NCBI GenBank assembly: GCA_900312665.1
Contig: ONZQ02000008.1
Coordinates: 496,001-560,000 of the forward strand
From: Cephalotrichum gorgonifer
Lineage: Eukaryota; Ascomycota; Sordariomycetes; Microascales; Microascaceae
Length of the DNA: 64,000 bases
Direction: 5' to 3'
The notes beneath the pieces were generated by a model. That model saw only the letters and a program-made list of their open reading frames with translations, ran no database searches and was not told the DNA's origin. How positions within the stretch are numbered: position 1 is the first letter of the stretch; each line of letters begins with the position of its first letter. This document shows positions 32,279-42,761 of the stretch, in pieces. A program made the position numbers and the translations under genes.

Positions 32279-34402
32279 CTATCCTAGGCCTCCACCGACA
32301 TGGGCGCCTTCGTATTCCGAGGATCGGCTCTCGGATGCATCAGGGGAACCTATCTTAGAAGACCGGTAACTCGATCCAGATTTCCTAGTGTGTCTGGATT
32401 TCATCGAGAAAGGCCACCGGGGGGGCTTCCGTCCGACCATGTTAGTCCGTTTTGCTGCTATGGACTCGCCATGCTTCGTCACAGCCACAGTACCATCCAA
32501 CCCTTCGCTATTCGTGGATCTTCGGTCCTCCAGTTCCGAGTGTCGCTTGCGCAATGGCCACATCGCCCAGGAGCTTGCCTTCCTCCTCTGTTCCGGACAG
32601 TTCTTGGTGAATCCTAGGCTTTCTCCGCGAGGTGGGATTTCCGATCCTGCAAGAGAGTCCTGGTAATCCCGCACTACCGTATGAAGGGTGCGAAGAGGAC
32701 TTGGAACCAATTCCGGAATCGGTTGCGCAGATTCGTCGAAATCGTAAGACATGGCCTCTGAGGACACCGTCCAGCCATCACTCGCCAGTGGTATGCGCTC
32801 GTTAACTAATTGACTTTCTCCTGGATGGCCCCTGAACCACCCGCGGCCGCGCTTCTGCCAACCCTCCGGTGCACTCTCGGCCGCGTGCAAGTGCCCATAG
32901 AAGGAGGGATTTCCGTAGCTCCGGGCATCCTTTGAATCAAAGTCGGATAGAAATATGTGGTTGGTAACAACCTCCTCGGATCGTTTGCTACTGACCGCCC
33001 GCCCATTGCCAGATATGGCCCGCAGCTTAGAGAAGATCCGGGAAGGGGATAGTGGGCTGGGCAGGGCTTCCTCGAATTCTTCCCGGAACTTACTCTGGAT
33101 GGGTCTTGTTTTCGAGTTCCGGCTGAGGGGTAACATCGTGAGAGGGCCCGGCAAATGTTGTGGGCCAAGGACAGGTATCGGATTACCGGGGAGGGCCTCA
33201 TCGTTCACCTCCATTCTTTCCTGTGTCTCGAACCGTGACGAATACGACATGCCCCTCCTGCTCAGCTGCGAGTACCTATCCTTGGCGGTCTTGTACGAGC
33301 TTCGGTCTGACTGTTGGAGGATTCCACAGGCTCGTTCGTCCTCGTCCCCTGGCTCATAGTCATGATTAGGTAGGTCACACTACTGACAGTGTCATAGCTA
33401 CTTACATGACGACAGTGATAAGTATATATTTCGCCGGCTAGGACTGTTCGGATCGGAATCTCTTGGTAGGGAAGAAGGTAGGTTTTCCGCACTGAGTCGA
33501 GAGCTGCTGATGATCGAGGGACACGCTTTTTGAGGCGTCGCGCTGTCTAGTGAAATCCGAACCACCTGAGTGCCCGTATCCGCTTCTTCTCGAGATTGCA
33601 TCCGATCACAGGAGCTGGTAGGCTGAACCGGATCGGGGTCGGGCGCGACACTGGTATTGGCAGCAGACTCCCGGGAGCCATCGACATCCGGGGACTGTGT
33701 CAGGAGCCATATCTTGAAGGGTGACCAAATGTCGTCTTCTAAATGAGGAATCTCCGGCCGGGAAGACGTGGTACTCTCAGCCCTATCCTCTAGGGTATGA
33801 GAGGTGATACTCTCCGCACTATGCTCCGGCCTGCCTCCAGGATGAAAAGCACAAACAGCTACATCGCCATCTGTGTAGGTGAATTGATCTCGAGCTGGGC
33901 TAGGTCGAATAGTGCCACTCGAGTCGGACCTATGCATTGTGTCTCTATCAGCAGCCCTTGTGAGAGGAGTGGCTCGAGTCTCCGTGCTGTTGGTGGAGAC
34001 GCTGATCAAAGGAGCTAAATAGAGGGAGCTCAGGTTGGGGGCGATGTTTCGATCACCATCTTCAGCCACGGGCTGATGGCGTGCCACCTCGCCCATCCAT
34101 GCAGTCGACCGCCCAGTGACATTTGTCGCCACACCTGCCAAGCCCGCGTCATCGGGCATATCATGGCCAGCGGCCATGCCCGAGTCGATGCCCGATGTTC
34201 GAGCTACCCCGCGCTCGCGACGAAAGAACCTAGCGTCGCCCGTCAAGGGTAATCGACCCGTACCGCTACAGTTCGGACCTTCTGTATGGTCGATTTGCCC
34301 CTGACGGTCGTGAACGGTAGCATCGCTGGGACATTGGAGGTCGGCCCTGCGTCGCTCGATGGCCGGGACTCTGTAGCAACAAAGAGAAGATACCGAGGGC
34401 AT
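32279..34402 (-). CDS. hypothetical disordered Ser/Arg-rich protein, gene model uncertain
   Basis: Two long minus-strand frames lie end to end: 34402-33398 (334 aa, ending just past a GTAAGT at about 33405) and a downstream frame whose Met at 33250 gives 323 aa with stop at 32279. The downstream frame is open for about 40 further codons upstream (to near 33,375), suggesting that the two belong to one spliced gene. I could not find a donor/acceptor pair with matching phase. The predicted protein is rich in Ser, Arg, Pro and Asp/Glu, has no recognised domain or membrane segment, and looks largely disordered. Exon-like pieces with good donors (34636, 34795) extend farther upstream and could be the true 5' end. 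Codon bias is weaker than in neighbouring housekeeping genes. A degraded gene is also possible. Confidence 0.38.
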
Positions 34403-35318
34403 AGAGTGATGGATGAGCCGAATTCATGCGGCAAGGTCAATTCGGGGAACACTATCAGACGAGAAGATATGTGGATTTTTAGCACGGGATTGGCCCGTAC
34501 TTGTTCACACGGGTATGTATCCTTCGCCGGTTGTGTTGAAGACAATGAAGGTGTTCGATGTGACGCTGGGCCCGAAAACTCGAGCAACATTATCTCCATA
34601 CCCGGAGGCACTCGCGATTGCTCCTCCACCGCTCACCTGAAGTTTGGGGGCAGGAGTGATGGAGGGTTTCTTTGGTTTTGCCAAACATGCTTGTCCTGAT
34701 GCAGGTGGTCCTTCCCTCGTTGGCCGCATTCTCGTCGCTCCTTCCCCAGCGCTAAGTAAAGCCATGGCCTCGCAGAAGGAGGGGACCGAACTTACATGTA
34801 GCTCTCCCCCAGTAGGCACTGGCCAAGCTGCTTACAGCATGACACAAGTCCAGGGATAATTCATCGGTGGTGTCATAGGGTATCACTCAGCAGTATTTGA
34901 CCAAGCGGGCCATTCATATTTATATGGGTAGTTACTTCTGGACACCTGCATTTTCCTCATGAACCTCCGAACGCGCTGGGGTCAATACCTTCCATCTAAA
35001 GAGTGTATTGGCGGTGGGTTATTCAATATGTCTTGGACCAACCCCCCCGTCTTGGGCTAGATTTGGGCTTTATTACCCACTTTGGGCTCTATGACTGGGC
35101 TTCGCCTGCTGTGGGACAATCTCATTGTGTCCATTTGATACCATCGCAGACACCGCTAGACTTGATTATGTGCGGTTATCTGAGAAGCTGGTACATGAGG
35201 CAGAGGAGTTGCAGAGGCGGGCGTTGTGTTTGACGGTGAGTCTTTGAGGAGCGAGCCCGCCGAGGATGCATTCTCGCCTCATATTCTCTTCACTACTCGC
35301 TCCGATAGACATAGGACC
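34403..35318. other. intergenic or uncertain 5' region
   Basis: About 0.9 kb between the hypothetical gene and the protease stop. The first 450 bp may include upstream exons of the hypothetical gene: minus-strand donors GTGAGC at 34636 and GTAAGT at 34795 follow open segments. The remaining part shows no coding signal. Confidence 0.35.
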
Positions 35319-38216
35319 TCACCCAGCCCCCACAGTCCCAAACGCGTCCACTATGGCATCCCGGAGCCGAAACGCCGCGAACATCCTCGAGAAGTTGGGA
35401 TTATCCCGATCCTCCTTCAATACCTTCCACGGGACAATATTCAAATACTCTCGTGCACCCGTCGCCCTCCCCATGGCCTGGAACACGGCCTTCATCCCGT
35501 GCGTCCGCTTCAGCTTCGGTAGCAGGCTCTTCAGTATTTGGGTCGTCTGCTTGTCCAGCATGTCCTTCTGCATCGCAAACTCAAGCACCAGCGCCGCCAC
35601 CCCGGCGGCCACCGGCGTCGCCACGGACGTTCCGGTCATGGCGTGCGTCTGCGGCACGCCGGGGTTCATAGCGTCCGAAATCCAGGCCGAGATCATGTCC
35701 ACGCCGAGGATGGTCAGGTTCTTCCCGTCCTGAATGCTCGGGTTGGTCCCCGCAGCGAACCCATACCGGTCGGCGGCGTTGATGGCTATGACATGGGGAT
35801 CCGTCGAGGGGAAGGCCATGGGCCGAGTGGTCCCGAAGTTGGAGGTTGCGGCGAAGACGAGCGTCTTGTCCTTGAGGTCGCTAATCGCCGTCGAGAGGTC
35901 ATCGATCCAGATCTCGAAACCGAAGGAGAGGCTGATGATGTCGACTTTCCATACATCTCGTGCATGCTTAATGGCCTGAAATAGGGATTGTGAGCTTACG
36001 ATCATTTTATACCGCAACGGTTACTTCGAAAAAAGAGGGGGAAGGCTTAAGCGGAACGACTTGAATTCTCGGGAGGGTGGGAAGTTTACCTCAACCACGG
36101 CCGCAGCACTCGCTCCCTCCACAAAGTCCTTAGCTACACGCCCGACATAGACATCTGCCTGGGGCGCGACCCGTCTTATCACGCCGACACAGTGTGTCCC
36201 GTGGCCGCACAAGTCCCGGCACCCATTCTCCTTATCCAAGAAGTCTTCGCGTGCCTTGATGCGTGGGTTCTTCCCGTCTTGGATAATCTCGCGGTCCTTA
36301 TCCCAGAAGTTGATTTGCTTCAGGTCGATTCCCGTATCAAGCACCGCTACTTTCACTCTCTTGAGCGATCCAGGACGGAGGGGCTCCAGCAACGCTTGTG
36401 TTTTACCGAGCTCGTTGAACCACATATCGCAATCATTCGTACGTCTCCCCCCACGTACGTCGAAGAGAGTGCCCGGCGTAAGTGCCGGAGGAACGAAGAC
36501 TTTCTCTGGAAAGGGGTTAGGCTCAGATAGAGTATCTTCCGGCACAGATGGCGATCGTTTCCCTGACGCTGTGGCAGGTCGCCGTTTCGGTGATGCCTTG
36601 GGTTTAATGTCGGGTGTTGGTATCTCTTGAGGTCCAGCTTCATCGCGTTGAATATTTTTCGACTCGGGCTGAGGTTTGCGTTGCGGATTCTGGTCGTTCG
36701 TCGGGGGTTTGATAGTCTTATCCTTCCCATTCACTGACCGAGCCCTCCTCATACCTCCAGAGGGAGTGCTAAGGACCATAGGCCCACCGTCTGGAGAGAT
36801 TGACCTCGGCCGCTTCGGCACCTCCGGAGGGCCGAGCATGTTCGGGGCGGACCCGCCGCCGATACCATCTTTCCCTACCCCGGTTCGGGTATTGGTCGAA
36901 TCCGAGAACCGTCTAGATCGCTGATCAGGTTTCGAGGCGGTTGGCTGTTCAATTTGAATTTGGGGAGGATCAGGTCGTCCGCTGGGCTGCCTAGGTTGTT
37001 GAGGCGGCGGTTGGAGGGGGGCGTCATCCTTCATTCGCGTTGGCTTCTCGTCTGCCGCTTTCTCTCTCGTATTCACCTGCTGCGAATTCGTCCTCACTTC
37101 CTCGGTCTCTTTCTGTCTCTCTTCTGCCTCTTTCTTCCGAGCCTCCTCTGCCTCTACCTTCATCCTCCAATTCTTCTGAACGTCTTCTATCCTCTTTTGT
37201 CGAGCTGCCTCTTCCTCTGCCTCTACCTTTTTTCTCCAATTCTTCTGGGCTTCCCGTATCCTCTTTTCCCGAGCTTCATCCTCCATCCTCTTTCTCCAAA
37301 TCTTCTGAGCCTCCAGTATCCTCTTCTCCCGAGCTGCGTCCAGCTCCTTTTTCTGAGCTTCTTCCAATTCTTTCTTCTTGGCCTCCTCTAATATCTTCTT
37401 CTGGGCTTCCTCTAATTCCTTCTTCCGAGCCTCTTCGTCTTGTTTCGCCTTCTTCTCTCGGATTATCTTCATAGTTTTCTTCTGCTTTTGACCTACGCTT
37501 GTCAGGAAGACACTTATATCCTGCGCACGATAGCCTGTCGCCGCGTTCTTAAGCCTTGCCAGCTTAGCCATGCTTGAATCGATGTAGGCTAGTGCCGACT
37601 CGTGGTCCCCTTGAGCGATGAGATCATCGGCTAGGGCAGCTTCGGTTTGCGCCATATCGAACTCGTCCCCGCCATCAAGCTTCCGCTGGCGATCTAGGAT
37701 GTCGCTATGCAACGCTTTCGCCTTGCGCAGAAACGACTTGCGGCTCCGGCGTACGCCGATATAGTACCAGCTCATACCCAGCTCGGTTCCCGTCCTCAGC
37801 GTCACGGGGTCGTCCATTCCCAGAGAGGTCCCAAGGGCATCGTACGCCCCCTTGAAGTGCTCCGCCCCCTCCTCCAGTCGCCCTGCCCTCACCAGATCAC
37901 CCGCTAGATGCTTGCGAACCGTGTGCGCCTCACGACTCGTGTCCCCCGCCTTCTCCCGGGCCTCCCAGGCAGCGGTGTTGAGCTTGATGGCCTCCTCCAA
38001 ATCGCCACACTGGGCGCGGACCTGGGCCAGGTCCTCCTGGATGGCGACGGTCATGGCATGCTCGGGACCGAGGTTTTTGTCGCTCCAGTCCAGACATTGG
38101 CGGAGAGGCGCCTCGGCCTCGCCGGGGTGCAGAGTGGCAGCCTGGGTGTATTTGGCGTTGATCTCACGCCAGGCCGCGACTTTCTGGACCGGAATGGAGT
38201 TTTCTAGGCGACCCAT
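35319..38216 (-). CDS. cytosolic subtilisin-like (S8) protease with TPR-like and coiled-coil regions, het-Q2-type
   Basis: Two exons (36090-38216, 35319-35975) give 927 aa from the preferred Met. The frame is open to an ATG at 38411, but that extra segment has poor codon bias. The C-terminal third is a peptidase S8 domain with an apparently intact triad: Asp627 (VAVLDTGID), His672 (CGHGTHCVG), Ser826 (GTSVATP), and oxyanion Asn755. The intron sits between His and Asn blocks in phase 0. Residues about 30-265 are helical repeats resembling the TPRs of fungal NLRs (LGPEHAMTVAIQEDLAQV, EEAIKLNTAAWE). Residues about 270-400 form a Lys/Glu-rich coiled coil with internal repeats. A Pro/Ser-rich linker follows. 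No signal peptide is seen, so it should act in the cytosol. Next upstream lies a divergent gasdermin-like gene. In Podospora the S8 protease HET-Q2 cleaves the gasdermin HET-Q1, so the same role is inferred. The protease family is certain; the cell-death role is inference from context. Confidence 0.85.
37130..37440 (-). repeat. in-gene repeats encoding the protease coiled coil
   Basis: The coding strand carries about three imperfect units of roughly 23-24 codons with the core EAQKNWRKKVEAEE (37139-37338). These follow shorter KKELEEAQ-type units (37339-37440). All stay in frame. Such near-identical units suggest unequal crossing-over and possible length variation between strains. Confidence 0.75.
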
Positions 38217-39740
38217 GGCGCCGAGCTTTTGGGAAATATTATCGGCGTGAGGTTGAGGGCCGACAACGGCTACGTCAATTAGAGGACCTTCAGTGAGATG
38301 ATGAGATGTTTGTCTTTGGTTTGGTTGTGCTGCTGGATGGAGCCTGCAGACACCGAGTTCATGCCTGCATGACACATTCTTTACCCCCCATTTGCGCAGT
38401 CGATGCTCCATTAATATTCAGTTACAACCCCCCAATACATGCATGCCTGCGTGAGCCCTTATCCTGCGCCTCGCTGGTAGGAATAACTGCTCTCAGCCTC
38501 AACTGTCACGCCCCCCGACCGAACATCCCTTTCCAAGGCACCAGGTTGGTATCATAAAATAACACTAAAGAAATTCCCCGCTCTGTATGCGTACTTCGTA
38601 TTCCCCCAGTTCGCCATGCAAATCAGAAATCCGTCTGGGCCGTCCCGTCCCGTTCCATCCACCCTACCGCACCTAAATGACGCGGACAACCATGCCATGG
38701 GCTCTATCCAGGCTTCCCAACCGAGTTCAATGCTAGCTATCAAGCGATGGGGGTTTCATTGGCGGGTGTCGGATCCATTTGGTTTTCGGTCGGACAAAAT
38801 AGGCGCCGCTCCGTGAGACCTCGATGATAGCAGCGCCTCCTAGTATTTTTGCCGCTGTCTCTGCCCTCGTCCCTCCAGGGATGCTGCACCCCGCTAAGTC
38901 AGTATTTTCATCGGACTAGTGTATCGAGAAAACAGGACAGTAAAAGGGAGGCAGTAACAGAACGAGCCCACGTACACTTTCCCCTTGACCCTCTCGCCCG
39001 ACAACGACGAGCTCGAACTCGAGCCCGATGTCGTCGTTACCATTTCAACTCTCACCGCGTGAACCATCCTCCAAAGGAGGATAGAGAAGATGAGAATGAG
39101 GACCAGGATCGATACTAGCGGCGCGATGACGTCTCGGCGGGAGGCTTTGTGCCCGGGTAGCCCCTCGGCTCGCCGCACCAGAGGTAGTGGGCTCATCCGA
39201 TTGTCGATGACTTAGATATTATCGTCACCCGGACTCACAAGTAGCGGGACAAGGACAGTTATCAAGGCGTGGTGAGATGACGAAATCCTCTAACTTGGCT
39301 AAGCTGGCCATTATGCTTTTAGGCGGCCTGACCCGATCCTTCCCCCAACTCATGTTCGACTAATAATAAGGTACCTAATCCCCATGTCAAGAAACTCCGC
39401 TTGGCCACGCAAGTCCAAGTGATTGCAATTACCAACCCAGAGAAGAAAGGAGAAGCAGGAGAAGAAGACACCCCGCTGATAACTGAACTGCAATACAACT
39501 CAGATCTGTTGCTATGGTAATGTGGCTTAGCCCGCAGCATCATTGGTTGTTGGTGATGTGCTGTTGCATCCAAGTGCTGATCCTGCATGAAGAGGTGACG
39601 CTGCATGGAAGCTACCCCGCCCACAGGATCTCGCGCGAGGACACCCCCACTAGGAGACAGGATAGGCAAACAACACCTGGGCTGGTTCCTTCCTCACGAT
39701 AACCCCAGTCTCCGAGCATGGCACGATCCTGACCGATAAC
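38217..39740. promoter_or_regulatory. divergent region between S8 protease and gasdermin-like gene
   Basis: 1.5 kb separate the two divergent start codons. It must carry both promoters unless the protease starts farther upstream. The only notable frame is a small minus-strand membrane ORF at 38894-39196, listed separately. Confidence 0.5.
38894..39196 (-). CDS. hypothetical small single-pass membrane protein
   Basis: A 100-aa frame from an ATG at 39196. A short basic N-terminus (residues 1-22) is followed by one clear hydrophobic helix, about residues 23-48 (IAPLVSILVLILIFSILLW), then a Ser-rich segment and a basic stretch. The last 30 residues may be intronic, because a GTGTACG donor occurs after the Gly-Lys codons and an alternative acceptor would extend the frame to the left. 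I recognise no family. Its position between a gasdermin-like gene and its candidate protease makes it worth noting, but a chance ORF is quite possible. Confidence 0.35.
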   Translation of the reverse strand: MSPLPLVRRAEGLPGHKASRRDVIAPLVSILVLILIFSILLWRMVHAVRVEMVTTTSGSSSSSSLSGERVKGKVYVGSFCYCLPFTVLFSRYTSPMKILT

Positions 39741-40604
39741 ATGGATCGAAAGGTGTATTTCCTCGCTCCCACGCGGCACTCGCCCCCGGACGGACCCATA
39801 GCCCTGGGCAATGTCATCGAGGATCCGAGGAGCCCCGAGATCGCCCTCAACTCGCGGCTCTCCAAGGCAGTCCGCGAGATGCAGATGCAGGTCCACGAGA
39901 CAGTCGAGCTCAACCAGTCCAGGACGCTAGACAACAGCCTGACCGTCCAGCCGTCCGTGTGGGCGAAGTTCGTCAACACGGGTGGCTTCGTGGACGTCGG
40001 GGCGGACGTCGGTGCCAAGTACTCGCGGACCGAGAGCTCGACTTACACGTTTGGGAAGATCGTCACGCGGGAGATCTCGCCGGACCTCGCGGCGGTGCGC
40101 GCCCTCTTCGCGGAGCCCGAAGTCCAGGAGATGATCAAGGACCGGCGGTGGAGCCTGGTCATGTTCATGATCACGGGCGTCCAGATCGCGTACGGCGCCG
40201 AGGTGGTGCTGGCGCGGGCGAGGGAGCGCGGGGTCCATTTCCAGACCGGAGTCGACCTCACGCCGGCGGGCGTGCCGGTCTCGGTCGGCGCGGGGCTGGA
40301 GGTCTCCCGCGCCCCCGGGCAGGAGCTGACGACGAGCTACGAGACGCCGTTCGTCTTTGCGTACCGGCTAAGGCAGATCGTGTACCGGAAGAAGAAGGTC
40401 GAGAAGCAGAGGGACTATGTGAAGGGAGACCTGCACGGTGTTGACCAGGGCGATGGGGCAGGCGGAGAACAGGACGGGGTGGCTTACGAGGCGGAGCTGG
40501 ACGGCTTGCAGGAGGAAGACGAGGAGTTGCCGGAAGCTTTCGATTTCAACGTCGAGGAGGTCGACGGTGAGGATGGCGTAGAATGTTTTGTGGCGTATGC
40601 ATGA
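39741..40604 (+). CDS. fungal gasdermin-like protein (HET-Q1/RCD-1 family), candidate cell-death pore-former
   Basis: A single exon of 287 aa. The N-terminal about 225 residues match the fungal gasdermin-like family by order and spacing of conserved blocks: YFLAP near residue 6, GPIALGNVI at 18-26, a Thr/Ser/Thr-rich strand region, ITGVQIAYGAEVVLARARERG around 144-164, DLTPAGVPVSVGAG around 172-185, and FVFAYRLRQIVYRKKKV at 204-220. The last about 60 residues are very acidic (Asp/Glu/Gly-rich) and would be the inhibitory tail. In HET-Q1, proteolytic removal of a short C-terminal piece frees the membrane-active part, and heterokaryon incompatibility cell death follows. Here an S8 protease gene lies divergently 1.5 kb upstream. 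Basic residues 216-228 next to the acidic tail could form the membrane-binding switch; that is inference. No signal peptide or membrane helix is seen. Family call is from recognition, not a search. Confidence 0.85.
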   Translation: MDRKVYFLAPTRHSPPDGPIALGNVIEDPRSPEIALNSRLSKAVREMQMQVHETVELNQSRTLDNSLTVQPSVWAKFVNTGGFVDVGADVGAKYSRTESSTYTFGKIVTREISPDLAAVRALFAEPEVQEMIKDRRWSLVMFMITGVQIAYGAEVVLARARERGVHFQTGVDLTPAGVPVSVGAGLEVSRAPGQELTTSYETPFVFAYRLRQIVYRKKKVEKQRDYVKGDLHGVDQGDGAGGEQDGVAYEAELDGLQEEDEELPEAFDFNVEEVDGEDGVECFVAYA

Positions 40605-42761
40605 TGCGTCATGTATATTTTGACACAATTTCGCCCTTCCGTAATAGAGGACGGTCCCGGCGGCCGGGACAATTCCGGATGGCCGGGGCGTCTACTAATA
40701 CAAGTATTATTAAACGCCTATTCGGGTTTACGAAACGCCCATGTACGGACTCAATTACATCCCGAAACAGGGGCCCTGCCACATCTCGACCTGCGCTTAT
40801 TCAAGCTCGAGCTCCGTGTCAAGCGCATGCTCAAGACTGATGGACCTTTTGAGGATCCCCAGCCCCCCCCCGTCATTGGTATTGGATATTTGGGTCTCAG
40901 TCTAAATCCACTATACGTGTATCATCTTCATAAGGTTAGGGATTCAGCGTTCTGTTGTTTTCTCACTTGAGAGCGGCGAGTGGGTCGTCGCTCAGCACTA
41001 CTGATGAGTATCACAAGTATAGTGCACATTCATGTGAATGCCGCGATCCTGGGCACACTGCTACTTTATCGCTGTGCCATGTTGGCCTTCTGCCCGCACT
41101 TCCCCTCCGTCCACCGTTTGCGGTATGTCGAGGCAGGGCGCCCCGCCCCTTTCGGCGGCCGTCCCAACCCCCTAGAGGACCAATAATCTTGTGGTGATCA
41201 CCAGGACGAGCAACGGAATCCGCAAGGGTCCAGGTTTACTACAGGAGATAAGGCAACGAACGACCCGTGCGAAACCAGCACGTCGTGGCCGAGGGATGCG
41301 GACCTCAACCCTCCGCGAGCCCGTCTACTCCAAGACAGTCTCCTCTAGGCCCGAGTTCGCTGGGGACTGCTGCATGGGCGCTTTAAGAGGATGTGCCTGT
41401 GTGAAGAGGAGTTCAGGCCAAGGGACTTTCCCAAGATTGTGAGGCATCACAAAGGATGGATCAGCTTAGCTAAGACCCATTACGAGTAGAAAAATTCATC
41501 TTCATACAAGTAGTATTTCGGAGACCACGGATGTTCCTCGCGCTTCTTAGTACGACTACGGGCGAACGGCGCCGATGGCGCAATCCTGATGATGAAAATA
41601 TACTCACAGCGGGGATGGTTATCGGGCCATTACAACGTAATACTCGTACTCGTACTCGAGAAAAAAACTAGAGGGCCCCGAATATACTATGAAACATACC
41701 TGTACTTTTATGGACTTCCTTGCCTTTCAAAAAAAAAAATCGGCGGTGTGCCCCATATCCATTGGTATTTTTGGTAGTTATTTTAACACTAACACCAGCT
41801 ACAGGTACACCGTACAAGGGTATGTCCGGGTAACATTCCGACATCGCTAGGCCTAGCGAGTTAGTATTGTTGCCCGCCCCTTCCGCTGTAGTATCCAACC
41901 CCCGACGCTATTGGTTCCCGATCTCGGCATGCCGTATCTTAGTGCACCGAAAGAAACACTCGTGCTTTCCCTCCTCGAAGAAAGCGGTGGGCAAGTATGC
42001 AATATCATTGCTATTATCCAACCCCCTCGACCAGGTTCGTCTCCCCTAGCTGCAGCTCAAACCGAGCTGCCTTACAAGTACTTGAGAGAGAGCAAAAATC
42101 GAACGAGAGAGCTTTCTTTTGGACCGGAGACCCCTCGCTGGACACTCGATGCTTTCAAGTAACGTGTAATAATAACGCTCAAGCTCAACTTGGACACTAG
42201 CTTACAAGTAGTATGAAGTCAATCTTGACCTGAGCTTAACTCTTCGGCCAATAGGAGAGGAATACATCTCTGCATGTCGATTGCTCCAGCCAACCGTAAA
42301 CCTGTATTTGGAAGAAGAACTGGGCCCAAGTGACAATCTTTCCAGCCATTGGCCCCTTGTCGTCATTTTTTTTTTCGTTGAAATCTGGGTGTTGCAAAAC
42401 TTTTTACCCCGCAGTCGGCCATTCTCATATGGTCTCATCCCACCATCCCGCCGAAGCTGCTGGTTGCCCCTCCCACCTAGTCACACCGCAAGCGGTCCCT
42501 CCCTGCTTGCCCCTCCTTCCTCCCCGCCCCCCACCTTGAGCATAAGAGTACAATTACTTTTTACCCCCCTCCCTTCCTCCTCCTTCGCGTTTCCTCCTTT
42601 TCCCTCCCTTCTTTCTCATCATCCCTCCATCCCAATTGACATCCGGGGAGAAAAATAAATAATCCTGTTACCCCCTTGTCCTCTTTGCTTCTTTTATACC
42701 CTCTTCTCCTTTCTTATCCCACCTTCCTCCATCCCTTGTCAACCTCCACATCCCAGTCAAG
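40605..42761. promoter_or_regulatory. gene-poor stretch and MET6 promoter
   Basis: 2.16 kb without a credible gene. It contains a hexamer repeat (TACTCG)n at 41641-41660. The last about 240 bp before MET6 (42,520-42,760) are an almost pure pyrimidine-rich promoter tract, typical of highly expressed fungal genes. Confidence 0.5.
41641..41660. repeat. (TACTCG)n hexamer repeat
   Basis: About three tandem TACTCG units. The same hexamer or its variant occurs at several other intergenic sites in the window, for example 30-43, 50363-50376 and 50428-50446. Confidence 0.7.

Noticed and set aside
38217..38411. N-terminal extension of the protease to the ATG at 38411
   Set aside because: Kept only as an alternative: the 65 extra codons have poor GC3 bias, and the Met at 38216 has a better start context.
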